A stretch of DNA of 64,000 nucleotides from Anodontia alba. Taxonomy: Eukaryota > Mollusca > Bivalvia > Lucinida > Lucinidae. This document shows positions 31,362 to 42,066 of the stretch, one piece after another; the first letter of the stretch is position 1; every line of letters starts with the position of its first letter. The stretch covers positions 42,043,796 through 42,107,795 of the forward strand of contig OZ024826.1 in assembly GCA_964016985.1 (NCBI GenBank), given 5' to 3'. The position numbers were made by a program, and so were the translations under genes. Under the pieces are notes generated by a model, which worked only from the letters and a program-made list of their open reading frames with translations, ran no database searches and was not told the origin of the DNA.

Positions 31362-31757
31362 ATCCTTTTATCCCTGAGTTTCCTAATTGGACTATTCTAT
31401 TCTTGAATATGGACATGTCCATGGATGCAAACTGGGGTTTGAGTCTAAATCTATTATTATTATTATTGATATTATTAGGTCCGAGATCTAAAACAGAATG
31501 GCAAACAATATAGATCCAGACGAGATGGCTAATTATATGAGCCATCTCATCTGGATCTTCACTATTTGCACAGAATGGCAAACAGTGTAGATCCAGATGA
31601 GATGGCTCATTATAAGAGCCATCTCATCTGGATCTTCACTATTTGTCAGAATGGCAAAAAGTGTAGATCCAGATGAGATGGCTAATCATAAGAGCCATCT
31701 CATCTGGATCTTCACTGTTTGCACAGGTATCTGTTTTGGTCTGCAAGGATGAAAGGG
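31362..31757. repeat. Family V element with three tandem palindromes
   Basis: Termini CCTTTTATCCCTGAGTTTCC and AAGGATGAAAGGG before TTAA. The core GTAGATCCAGATGAGATGGC plus inverse is repeated three times in tandem (about 31499-31569, 31571-31647, 31649-31725), each a complete hairpin. ATT repeats at 31452-31480. Confidence 0.85.
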
Positions 31758-32564
31758 TTAAAGATTTCCTGATTTCATGTACATAGCCCAAGAGCAAGAG
31801 CAGATAACCCTGGGGGATAAAATTTTGATAGTGATACATTTCTAGAAAATATTTTTTTAATAGTTTCCCCATACAAATGTATAGGGACACAAATGTGATC
31901 TTGCAAGGTCAAAGGTCAACCTAGGATTATGATTTGAACAAATTGGTAGACCTCAAAATCCCAGCTTAAATGTTAAGACTCAGTCTCAATGCTTTCTTGG
32001 TCTGGGAGAGGAAAATTTTTAAGTGTTTTTTTTTTTTTTTTTTTTTTTTTACCTACACAACAAGAACATTTGAACAAATTCTTAATCTGTATTTGAGAGA
32101 AGGCTTCACATGAAATTTGAATAAGAGGTTTAAGATGTTGTTTAAAGATTTCATAGATTTATATCTGTATATAACCAGGGGAGAGGGGCAGATAGCCCCT
32201 GGAGGATAAGATTTTGATTGTAACTAAAAGGTTTCACTACTGTATTGAAACATTGAAAGTTTCAACCACTAGTATATTTTAAGAATGTTATTTATGAACA
32301 CTTTCCCCTTACAAATGTATAGGGAAGCTTGCCAATAAAAGCTTAAAGATCTACACACGATCATCAACTGAACAAACTTCATAGACTTTGTGTCCCCGAT
32401 GCTATACATGTAGCTTCAGAAGGCTCTCTTGGCTCTGGAGTAGAAAAGTTGTTTACCGTCTATGGGAATGGTGGATATCTTAATTAACGAATCATACCCA
32501 TTTGTACAAACTTTAAATCCCCCTTTGACCAAAGGTTCCACATGAAGTTTGAAGAAAACTGACA

Positions 32565-33035
32565 CAGTGGCTTCAGATCATAGCTCTTGATAACATTACA
32601 AAAACACGAAAAATATAATTTTGACCCCCTTAAACCCCACTTTTATATAGTAAAACTGGGGTTTACAGGGGTATACATTATTTTTCTTATTTCTGCTCAA
32701 AATATAGATTGTGGGTACTCGTTAGAACTGCCTCATTGAGGCAGTTCTAACGAGTACCTACAATCTATGTTTTGAGCAGAAATATGAAAAATATCAGAGG
32801 TTTTTATCTGAAAATTTTCAGTTTTTGGTTGTAAAATTTTCTCAATATATTTGAATAGGCGTGTTTTCGTAATGAGATACTTTTTTCAATCCAAAAGTAC
32901 TGTTACTTTTCTTATCTCACCATGAAAACATATGTTGTGGGGGACTCATTAGAAGTGCATTGAAGAGGCACTTCTGATGAGTACCCACAACATATAACGT
33001 TTTCATGGAGAAATAAGAAAAATATTTACCTGATA
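32565..33035. repeat. Family H element with a family A insertion
   Basis: Left ATCATAGCTCTTGATAA is cut by the A copy. H resumes with CTTTTTTCAATCCAAAAGTA and the palindrome AACATATGTTGTGGGGGACT / inverse. Confidence 0.7.
32594..32874. repeat. Family A element inside H
   Basis: CATTACAAAAACACG to GTGTTTTCGTAATG; core GTTAGAACTGCCTCATTGAG / inverse. The left terminus has lost the CCTAT block. Confidence 0.88.
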
Positions 33036-33184
33036 CCCACTCTAGACCTATGTTCAAATGAGAAGTTGTTCAAAGATATGGAAGGACAAATGAATTGACA
33101 GATGGCAAGTGATCATAATAGCTCAGCCTTTGGCTCAGGTGAGCTAAAACAACATCATGGTGAATAACATGAAGTCTGACTGTA

Positions 33185-33526
33185 CAGTCAACCCTCTTTA
33201 TACCGACACTCGATACAACGACAATTTTGTTATAATGACAATTTGAAAGTCACAAAACCTTAGCTCAGGAGGTGACAGTTAAGAGACATTATGCAAGAGT
33301 TTTGCATTAAAATTCAAGAAACATATGTTTTGGATATTTGTTAGAATTGCCTCAATGAGGCAATTCTAACAAATATCCAAAATGTATGTTCTATGATGAA
33401 ATAAGAATAAAACAAGGTCTCTTTTTATATATCATTCTTTCCATTAAGGATTCTTTACAACAGCTAATTCATTAAAATGGCAACATTTTTGGAAACAAAT
33501 GCTGTCGTTGTAACGAGGGTTCACTG
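33185..33526. repeat. Family P pogo-like element with A/H-like core
   Basis: TA at 33183-33184 and 33527-33528. Termini CAGTCAACCCTCTTTATACC and GTTGTAACGAGGGTTCACTG. Core TGGATATTTGTTAGAATTGC / inverse with GCCTCAATGAGGC tip. The core matches A/H cores while the termini are pogo-like. Confidence 0.88.
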
Positions 33527-33574
33527 TATATGGAATATGACTTCTAACATGTACACTAGACGGGCTTGGTTTCA

Positions 33575-33690
33575 CTATAGCCAGATACATATTTATTTAT
33601 TTTCTCCATGAGAAAATATGTTGTGGGTAGTCATTAGAAATGCCTTGCCAAGGTGCTTCTAATGAGTAAACACAATTAAGGCTGGGTCAT
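33575..33690. repeat. Family H palindrome
   Basis: TTTCTCCATGAGAAAATATG, GTCATTAGAAATGCCTTGCC / AAGGTGCTTCTAATGAGT. Right outer arm decayed. Confidence 0.65.
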
Positions 33691-33754
33691 GCGAAAAATG
33701 TTGGTAGTCAGAAAAGGAGCACTGCTACGGGGTTCATGAATTTCGGATATGTTC

Positions 33755-36700
33755 AGACTGAGAAGCTCTTTTACAGGTAGAAGAGCACCGGTAGGGATAT
33801 GTCTTGTATTTTATTATAAAACAGCACTTCAGATGAGCTCTTTTACAGGTTGAAGAGCACTGGTAGGGGTATATCTTGTCTTTTACTATAAAACAGCACT
33901 TCAGATGAGCTCTTTTACAGGTTGAAGAGCATCAGTAGGGGTACATCTTGCCTTTTACTATAAAAAGAACACTTCAGAGGAGCTCTTTTACAGGTTGAAG
34001 AGCAATAGTAGGGGTACATCTTGCTTTTAAGACATAATAGCACTTCAGGGGAGCTCTTTTACAGGTTGAAGAGCACTAGTAGGGGTATATCTTGCCTTTA
34101 CTATAAAACAGCACTTCAGAGGAGCTCTTTTACAGGTTGAAGAGCATCTGTAGGGGTACATCTTGCCTTTACTACATCATAGCACTTCAGGAGAGCTCTT
34201 TTACATGTTGAAGAGCACCGGCTGGGGTACATCTTGACTTTTACTATAAAACAGCACTTCAGAGGAGCACTTTTACAGGTTGAAGAGCACCAGTAGGGGT
34301 ACATCTTGCCTTTTACTATAAAACAGCACTTCAGAGGAGCACTTTTACAGGGTGAAGAGCACCAGTAGGGGTACATCTTGCCTTTACTATATAATAGCAC
34401 TTCAGGGGAGCTCTTTTACAGGTTGAAGAGCACCAGTAGTGGTATATCTTGCCTTTACTATAAAACAGCACTTCAGAAGAGCTCTTTTACATGTTGAAGA
34501 GCATCAGTAGGGGTACATCTTGCCATTACTACATCATAGCACTTTAGGAGAGACCTTTTACAGGTTGAAGAGCACCGGTAGGGGTACATCTTGCCTTTTA
34601 CTATAAAACAGCATTTCAGAGGAGCTTTTTTACAGGTTGAAGAGCACCAGTAGGGGTATTTCTTTCCTTTACTATCAACCAGCACTTTAGAGGAGCTCTT
34701 TTACAGGTTGAAGAGCACCAGTAGGGGTACATCTTGCCTTTACTATATAATAGCACTTCATGGGAGCTGTTTTATAGGTTGAAGAGCACCAGTAGGGGTA
34801 CATCTTGCTTTTTATTATAAAACAGCACTTCAGAGGAGCTATTTTACAGGTTGAAGAGCACCAGTAGGGGTACATCTTGCCTTTTACTTTAAAACAGCAC
34901 TTCAGAGAAGCACTTTTACAGGTTGAAGAGCACCAGTAGGGGTACATGTTGCCTTTACTATATAATAGCACTTCAGGGGAGCTCTTTTACAGGTTGAAGA
35001 GCACCAGTAGGGGTACATCATGCCTTAGCTATATAATAGCACTTCAGGGGAGCTCTTTTACAGGTTAAAGAGCACCAGTAGGGGTACATCTTGCCTTTTA
35101 CTATAAAACAGCACTTCAGAGGAGCTCTTTTTTCAGGTTGAAGAGCACCAGTAGGGATACATTTGCCTTTTACTATAAAAGAGCACTTCAGAAGAGCACT
35201 TTTACAGGTTGAAGAGCACCAGTAGGGATACATTTGCCTTTTACTATAAAAGAGCACTTCAGAAGAGCACTTTTACAGGTTGAAGAGCACCAGTAGGGGT
35301 ACATCATGCCCTAGCTATATAATAGCACTTCAGGGGAGCTCTTATACAGGTTGAAGAGCACCAGTAGGGGTACATCTTGCCTTTTACTATAAAACAGCAC
35401 TTCAGAGGAGCTCTTTTTCAGGTTGAAGAACACCAGTAGGGATTCATTTGCCGTTTACTATAAAACAGTACCACAGAGGAGCTCTTTTACAGGTTGAAGA
35501 GCACAAGTAGCGCTACATCTTGCCTTTACTATATAATAGCACTTCAGGGGAGTTCTTTTACAGGTTGAAGAGCACCAGTAGGGGTACATCTTGCCTTTTA
35601 CTATAAAACAGCATTTAGAGGAGCTCTTTTACAGGTTGAAGAGCACCAGTAGGGTACATCTTGCCTTTACTATATAAAGGCACTTCAGGGGAGCTCTTCT
35701 ACAGGTTGAAGAGCATCAGTAGAGGTACATCTTGTCTTTACTATAAAACAGCAATTCAGAGGAGCTCATGGAGTTTTATGAGCATCAGTAGGGGTACATC
35801 TTGCCTTTACTATATAATAGCACTTCAGGGGAGCTTTTGTACAGGTTGAAGAGCTTCAGTAGGGGTACATCTTGCCTTTACTGTAAAACAGAGTATAAAG
35901 GGAGCCCTTTTACAGGTTGCAGGACACCAGTAAGGGTACAGCTTGCCTTTACTGTAAAACAGCACTTCAGAGGAGCTCTTTTACAGGTTTAAGAGCACCA
36001 GTAGGGGTAATTGTTGTCTTAACTATAAAACAGCACTTAAGAGGAGCTCTGTTACAGGTTGAAGAGCATCAGTAGGGTATTTCTTGTCTTAACTGTAAAA
36101 CAGCACTTCCAAGGAGCTCTTTTGCAGGTTTAAGAGCACCAGTAAGGGTATATCTAGTCTTAACTGTAAAACACACTTCAGAGGAACTCTTGTACTGGTT
36201 GCAGATCACCAGTAGCGGTATATCCTTTCTTAACTGTAAAACAGCATTTCAGAGAAACTTGTACAGGTTGAAGAGCACCAGTAGGGTTATATCTAGTCTT
36301 CACTGTAAAACAGCACTTTAGAGGAATGCTTGTACAGGTTGAAGAGCACCAGTAGGGGTATATCTAGTCTGAACTGTAAAACAGCACTTCAGAGGAGCTC
36401 TTTTAGAGGTTGAAGAGTACCAGTAGGGGTATTTCTTGTCTTAACTGTAAAATAGCACTTCAGAGGAACTCATGTACAGGTTGGAGAGCACCAGTAGGGG
36501 TTTTCTTGTCTTAACTGTAAAACAGCACTTCAGAGGAGCTTCTGTTACGTTGAAGAGCACCAGTAGGGGTATTTCTTGTCTTAACTGTAAAGCAGCACTT
36601 CAGAGGAGCTCTTTTGCAGGTTGAAGAGCACCAGTAAGAGTATATTTAGTTTTAATTGTAAAACACACTTCAGAGGAGCTCTTGTACAGGTTGAAGAGCA

Positions 36701-38330
36701 CCAGTAGGAGTATATCTTGCCTTTACAATATACAGCTTTTCAAAGGATCTCATGTACAGGTTGAAGAGCACCAGTAGGGGTATATCTAGTCATAACTGTA
36801 AAACAGCACTTCAGAGGAGCTCTTGTACAGGTTGAAGAGCACCAGCAGGGGTATATCTTGTCTTAACTGTAAAACAGCACTTCAGAGGAGCTCTTTCACA
36901 GGTTGAAGAACACTAGTAAGGGTATTTCTAGTCTTAACTGTAAAACAGCACTTCAGAGGAGCTTCTGTTACAGGTTGAAGAGCACCAGTAGGGATATATC
37001 TTGTCTTAACTGTAAAACAGCACTTCAGATGAGCTCTTTTGCAGGTTGAAGAGTACCAGTAGCGGTATTTCTTGTCTTAACTGTAAAACAGCACTTCAGA
37101 GGAGCCATTTTACAGGTTGATGAGCACCAGCAGGGGTATATCTAGTCTTATCTGTAAAACTGCACTTCAGAGGAGCTCTTTTACAGGTTGAAGAACACCA
37201 GTAGGGGTATTTCTTGTCTTAACTGTAAAACAGCACTTCAGAGGAGCTCTTTTACAGGTTGAAGAACACCAGTAGGGGTATTTCTTGTCTTAACTGTAAA
37301 ACAGCACTTCAGAGGAGCTCTTTTACAGGTTGAAGAACACCAGTAGGGGTATTTCTTGTCTTAACTGTAAAACAGCACTTCAGAGGAGCTTCTGTTACAA
37401 GTTGAAGAGCACCAGTAGGGGTATTTCTTGTCTCAACTGTAAAGCAGCACTTCAGAGGAGCTCTTTTGCAGGTTGAAGAGTACCAGTAGCGGTATTTCTT
37501 GTCTTAACTTTAAAACAGCACTTCAGAGGAGCCATTTTACAGGTTGATGAGCACCAGCAGGGGTATATTTAGTCTTATCTTTAAAACTGCACTTCAGAGG
37601 AGCTCTGTTACAGGTTGAAGAGCACCAGTAGGGGTAAATCTTGTCTTCATTGTAAAACAACACTTCAGAGGAGCCCTTTTATAGGTTGAAGAGCACTCGT
37701 ATGGATATACTTTACTTCAGAGGAGCTCTTTTACAGGTTGAAGAGCACCAGTAAGGGTAAATCTTGTCTTCATTGTAAAACAACACTTTAGAGGAGCCTT
37801 TTTACAGGTTGAAGAGCACCCGTATGTGTATACTTTACTGTAAACAGCACTTCAGAGGAGCTCTTTTACAGGTTGAAGAGCACCAGTTGGGGTATATCTT
37901 GTCTTAATCCTTAAACTGCCAGTCATATAGCATAAGGAGCACCACTAAAAGAACTAAAGGTATATATTGCCTGCTGTATGTGGTTATACTAGAGAATAGC
38001 TCTTATACACATTAAGGAGCACCAGTAGGCGTCTTGTCTGTGTATACTTTTGTACTACAAAGGAGCTCCTCTACATGATAAGGAGCACCAGTAGGAGCAT
38101 ATCTTGTCTGTTATATATGGTTGTACTACAGTGGAGCTCCTCTACAGGATAAGTAGCACTAGGAGTGTATTTTGTCTGTTGTATATGGTTGTACTACAGA
38201 GGGGGCTCTTCTACATATTAATGAGCACCAGTAGTGGTATATCTTCTCTGTTGTTTATGGTAGTGCTTCAGAAGCGGTCCTTTACATGATAAGGAGCACC
38301 ACTAGCATCACCAGCAGTACAAGCACCTGG
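33755..38330 (+). repeat. Left satellite array, ~72-base unit, about 60 copies
   Basis: Unit: AGCACTTCAGAGGAGCTCTT, TTACAGGTTGAAGAGCACCA, GTAGGGGTACATCTTGCCTT and TTACTATAAAAC. Spacing is 71-72 bases. The outer part (to about 35.9 kb) has ACATCTTGCC-type units and the inner part TTTCTTGTCTTAACTGTAAA-type units. A ~430-base higher-order repeat is present at 36961/37388, and three almost identical units lie at 37170-37385. From 37905 inward the units are much more diverged (GATAAGGAGCACCAGTAGG). Confidence 0.95.
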
Positions 38331-38460
38331 TGCTCTTCAACCCATACAAGAGCTCTTTCGCAGTGCTATCATACAGCAAAGACAAGATATACCTCTTCTG
38401 GTGCTCTTCATTGCTAATTCTAGTTCATGTACGACTACTGTTTTGTCCAAACTGCTAACT

Positions 38461-39624
38461 TTATGCCTTACTGCTGTTAAAAAGCATTGATGCTGTTTAC
38501 GAAAGGGACGGAAACTATTTTTGGTCAATTAAAAATTCCAACGATGTTCTCAATAAATTTAAATCTAAAAACTTTCAGGCTTCTAAATTGTCTACATATG
38601 ATTTTTCTACACTGTATACTACGTTACCTCATCATCTTATAAAAGATAAACTTATTGATTTAATTAACGGAACGTTTATTTGGGAGAATACTCAATATTT
38701 GGCTTGCAACGAAGAATGTGCTTTTTTTCACTTCTGATGTATACAATAAACGGAATTAACTATTTTTGGTCAATTAAAAATTCCAATGATGTTCTCAATA
38801 AATTTAAATCTAAAAACTTTCAGGCTTCTAAATTGTCTACATATGATTTTTCTACACTGTATACTATGTTACCTCATCATCTTATAAAAGATAAACTTAT
38901 TGATTTAACTAACCAAATGTATATTCGGGAGAATACCCAATATTTGGCTTGCAACGAAGAATGTTCTTGATACCTTGATGATTTAGTAAATATTGACAAT
39001 ATTTACTTTGACCAAATGGTGGACCGCATAAACCCTACAGAACTCCAATTAAATAGAGCAAATTCTTCCGATACCGAGGCACCTTTTTTGGATTTGAATC
39101 TTTGTATATCTAATGGTACAGTTTCCACCAAAATTTATGATAAACGGGACGATTTTGATTTTGATATAGTCAATTTCCCTTTTCTGGATGGCGATGTCCC
39201 CCGGCGTACCTCATATGGGGTATACATATCTCAACTTATTAGATTCGCCAGAGCTTCTTCAAATCTTAGTGACTTTAACTACCATAATAAAGCCCTTACT
39301 GCGAAACTTCTTAGGCAGAGCTATCGTTATTTTAAACTTTGTAAGGCGTTTTTGAAATTTTATCACAGACACAGTGCCTTGGTAGAAAAATATAGTGTCA
39401 GTCTCAAAACACTACTGCAACAAGGTATATCGGAACCAGACTTTTACGGTGACTTAGTGTACAGATTTAGAAAAATTGTGGGAAAATCTAACTTTTCGGA
39501 GCAATTCAGAAAACTTATTAACCGTTATAAAAGAATTGGCTATAGCCTGGATATTATGCGGCAGACTTCATGCCTAGTTGTCAGCCCAATCTTTGTTGGT
39601 GGCTATGCTTCACTCTTTAATTGA
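38461..39624 (+). pseudogene. Decayed reverse-transcriptase fragment, Penelope-like in style
   Basis: Frames encode STYDFSTLYTTLPHHLIKD-type sequence (RT motif A, D-x-x-x-L-Y-T) in two tandem copies offset 245 bases (38515-38719, 38760-38964). An in-frame stop follows, then YLDD (38971-38982, RT motif C) leading into a 202-codon open frame (39016-39624; DTEAPFLDLNL, YDKRDDFDFDIVNFP, VPRRTSYGVYISQLIRFARA). The stretch normally between motifs A and C is missing. The D-LYT-P motif and downstream block resemble Penelope-like elements (family knowledge, moderate confidence). Broken by stop, duplication and deletion, so not functional. Confidence 0.75.
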
Positions 39625-40270
39625 ACGATGGCGGTTCGGGACTCAGACTCAATGACGGCCTCTTCGTAAAACTTTAACCAGTGGGTTGGGGCTTGACGAT
39701 ATGTCTTTGGCTTGGCCCGCCGTGGTTCAGACTACTGGTTTTTATTTACTCTGACATACAGTAGAATTAGCCATGAGTCTTTGTTTCCTATGGTTATTAA
39801 TTTGATTTTTATGTTTTTGCTTTGGTGCATTGACTGAGTTGGGAGCCTTTATGCGAATCGAATTTTTATGTATTTCTGTATTAAGGTAGCATCGGGACCC
39901 AGGGTGAAGTTGGCTAGCTGTAAAAGTGCTTTAAACATTCACGCCCCCCCCCCCTCCCGATGGTTTACTCTATGACTGTTCTAAGGCGGTGGCCCCGGTG
40001 TTAGTCTTACTCGTTGTTGCTTTGTGGTTTATTCTACGAAGCGATTTGTTGTATGTCTTACCTTGTGTCATTTTGTTCTTGTGTTTTTCAGTCCTTTTAG
40101 CATTGTGATTACCTCGCTTGGGGAAGAGAGAGCTAATCTTAGTGCTTTTCATACGTTTGTTCGATTTGTGCTTGTTTGGATTTGTCAGTTTCCTCTTCGT
40201 GTTGGTGTCTGGGAAGAGCTGCGGTTTGTGATTGTGGCACTCCCTGGACTCTTCTCTTACCTTTTTTTTT
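39625..40270 (+). other. 3' non-coding part of the RT fragment / loop remainder
   Basis: Follows the last RT-family stop. Contains TTTGGCTTGGCCCGCCGTGG, a C-run at 39944-39956 and GTTTCCTCTTCGTGTTGGTG. No satellite units until about 40270. Probably element 3' sequence; no independent gene recognised. Confidence 0.5.
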
Positions 40271-41736
40271 TCTGTAAAACAGCTCTTTTGTAGTGCTATC
40301 CCAATGCAAAAGCAAGATATAACCCTACCTGTTCTCTTCAATCTGTACATTAGTGCCTCTGTAGTGCTCTCATACAGCAAAAACCGGATATACCCTACTG
40401 GTGCTCTTCAATATGTAAAACAGCGCCTCTGTAGTGTTACCATACAGCAAAGACAAACCATTACTGGTGCTCTTCAATCTATAAAAGACCTCCTCTGTAG
40501 TGCTACCTAAATCAACGACACCCCTACTGGTGATCTTCAGTTTGTAAAAGAGCTTCTCAGTAGTGCTGCCTTACCGTTAAGACAAGATGTACCCTACTAG
40601 TGCTCTTCAACCTGTAAAAGAGCTCCTCTGAAGTGTTGTATAACAGTCAAGACAATATATATCCCTATAAGTGCTCTCAACCTGTACAAGAGTTCCTCTG
40701 AAGTGCTGTTTTATAGTTAAGATATACCCCTACTGGTGCTCTTCAACCTGTAAAAGAGCTGCTCTAAAGTGCTGTTTAACAGTTAAGACAAGATGTACCC
40801 TACTAGTGCTCTTCAACCTCTAAAAGAGCTCCTCTGAAGTGCTGTTTTACAGTTAAGAGTAGATATACCCTTAGTGGTGCTCTTCAACCTGTAAAAGAGC
40901 TCCTCAAGTGCTGTTAAACAGTTAAGACAAGATAAACCCCTACTAGTGCTCTTCAACCTGTACAAGAGTTCCAATGCAGGACCCTTTTATAGTTAAGATA
41001 CACCCCTACTGGTGCTCTTCAACCTGTAAAAGAGCTCTGAAGTGCTGTTTTACAGATAAGGCTGGATACACTCCTACTGGTGCTCTACAACCTGAACAAG
41101 AGCTTGTCTGAAGTGCTAAATGAAGACTAGATATAGACTTATTGGTGCTCTTCAACCTGCAAAAGAGCTCCTCTGAAGTGCTGTTTTACAGTTAAGACAA
41201 GAAATACCCCTACCGGTGCTCTTCAACCTGTACTGAGCGCCTCTGAAGTGCTGTTTTACAATTAAGACTAGATATACCTCTACTGGTGCTCTTCAACCTG
41301 TACATGAGCTCCTCTGAAGTGCTATTTCATTGTACAGGCAAGATATACTCCTACTGGTGCTCTTCAACCTGTACAAGACTTCTTCTGAAGTGTGTTTTAC
41401 AGTTAAGACTAGATATACCCTTACTGGTGCTCTTCAATCTGTAAAAGACCTCCTCTGAAGTGCTGTTTTACAGTTAAGACAAGAAATACCTCTACTGGTG
41501 CTCTTCAACCTGTAACAGAGCTCCTTTGAAGTGTGTCTTACAGTTACGACTAGATATACCCTTACTGGTGTTCATCAGCCTGTAAAATAGCTCCTCTGAA
41601 ATGCTGTTTTACAGTTAAGACAAGAAATACCGCTACTGGTGCTCTTCAACCTGTAAAAGAGCTCCTCTGAAATGTGTTTAACAGTTAAGACTAGATATAC
41701 CCTTAATGGTGTTCTTCTACCTGTAAAATAGCTTCT

Positions 41737-41822
41737 CTGAGCTCCGTAGCAGTGCGCCGTCTACCGCGAAAACCATGCAGACAAAGAAGGCCCAGTTCAG
41801 CCTGCACATCCATGTGTTGTTT
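41737..41822. repeat. Copy of the structure's end inside the right array (1)
   Basis: CCGTAGCAGTGCGCCGTCTA, GCAGACAAAGAAGGCCCAGT and CAGCCTGCACATCCATG match 43480-43560, the right boundary region. Confidence 0.8.
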
Positions 41823-41952
41823 TACAATTAAGACAAGAAATACCGCTACTGGTGCTCTTCAACATCTACAAGAGCTCCTCAGAAGTGCTGTATTATAGTA
41901 AAAGACAAGATAACACCCTACCGGTGCTCTTCAACCTGTAAAAGAGCTCCTG

Positions 41953-42066
41953 TGTCCAAACATATCCAAAACAAGAAGGGTGGACCTCTTAAATATTCAT
42001 GAACCCCATAGCAGTGCGCCGTCTACCGCGAAAAACATGCAGACAAAGAAGGCCCAGTTCAGCCTG
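41953..42066. repeat. Copy of the structure's end inside the right array (2)
   Basis: CATATCCAAAACAAGAAGGG through CCCAGTTCAGCCTG matches 43437-43546 and is preceded by the same satellite variant (ATAACACCCTACCGGTGCTC). A block of about 190 bases is therefore duplicated roughly 1.49 kb apart. Confidence 0.85.

Larger units (their letters stand above)
30985..33148. repeat. Element Y (ends GCTCAGGTGAGCTAAAA) hosting V and H/A elements
   Basis: Degenerate Y body (GGTGTGGTGGCCATTTTGGT, CCATACAAATGTATAGGGA twice, GATGACCATTTGAACGAATT) ends at 33148 with TTTGGCTCAGGTGAGCTAAA, the same end as at 48120-48147. Insertions: V (31362-31757), H (32565-33035) with A inside. Poly-T at 32024-32050. Left boundary approximate. 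Confidence 0.65.

Noticed and set aside
34116..35257. Cys-rich repeat protein encoded on the minus strand of the satellite
   Set aside because: Frames break every few units, no start or splice context is consistent, and the unit length alone explains the openness. Kept only as a low-interest finding.
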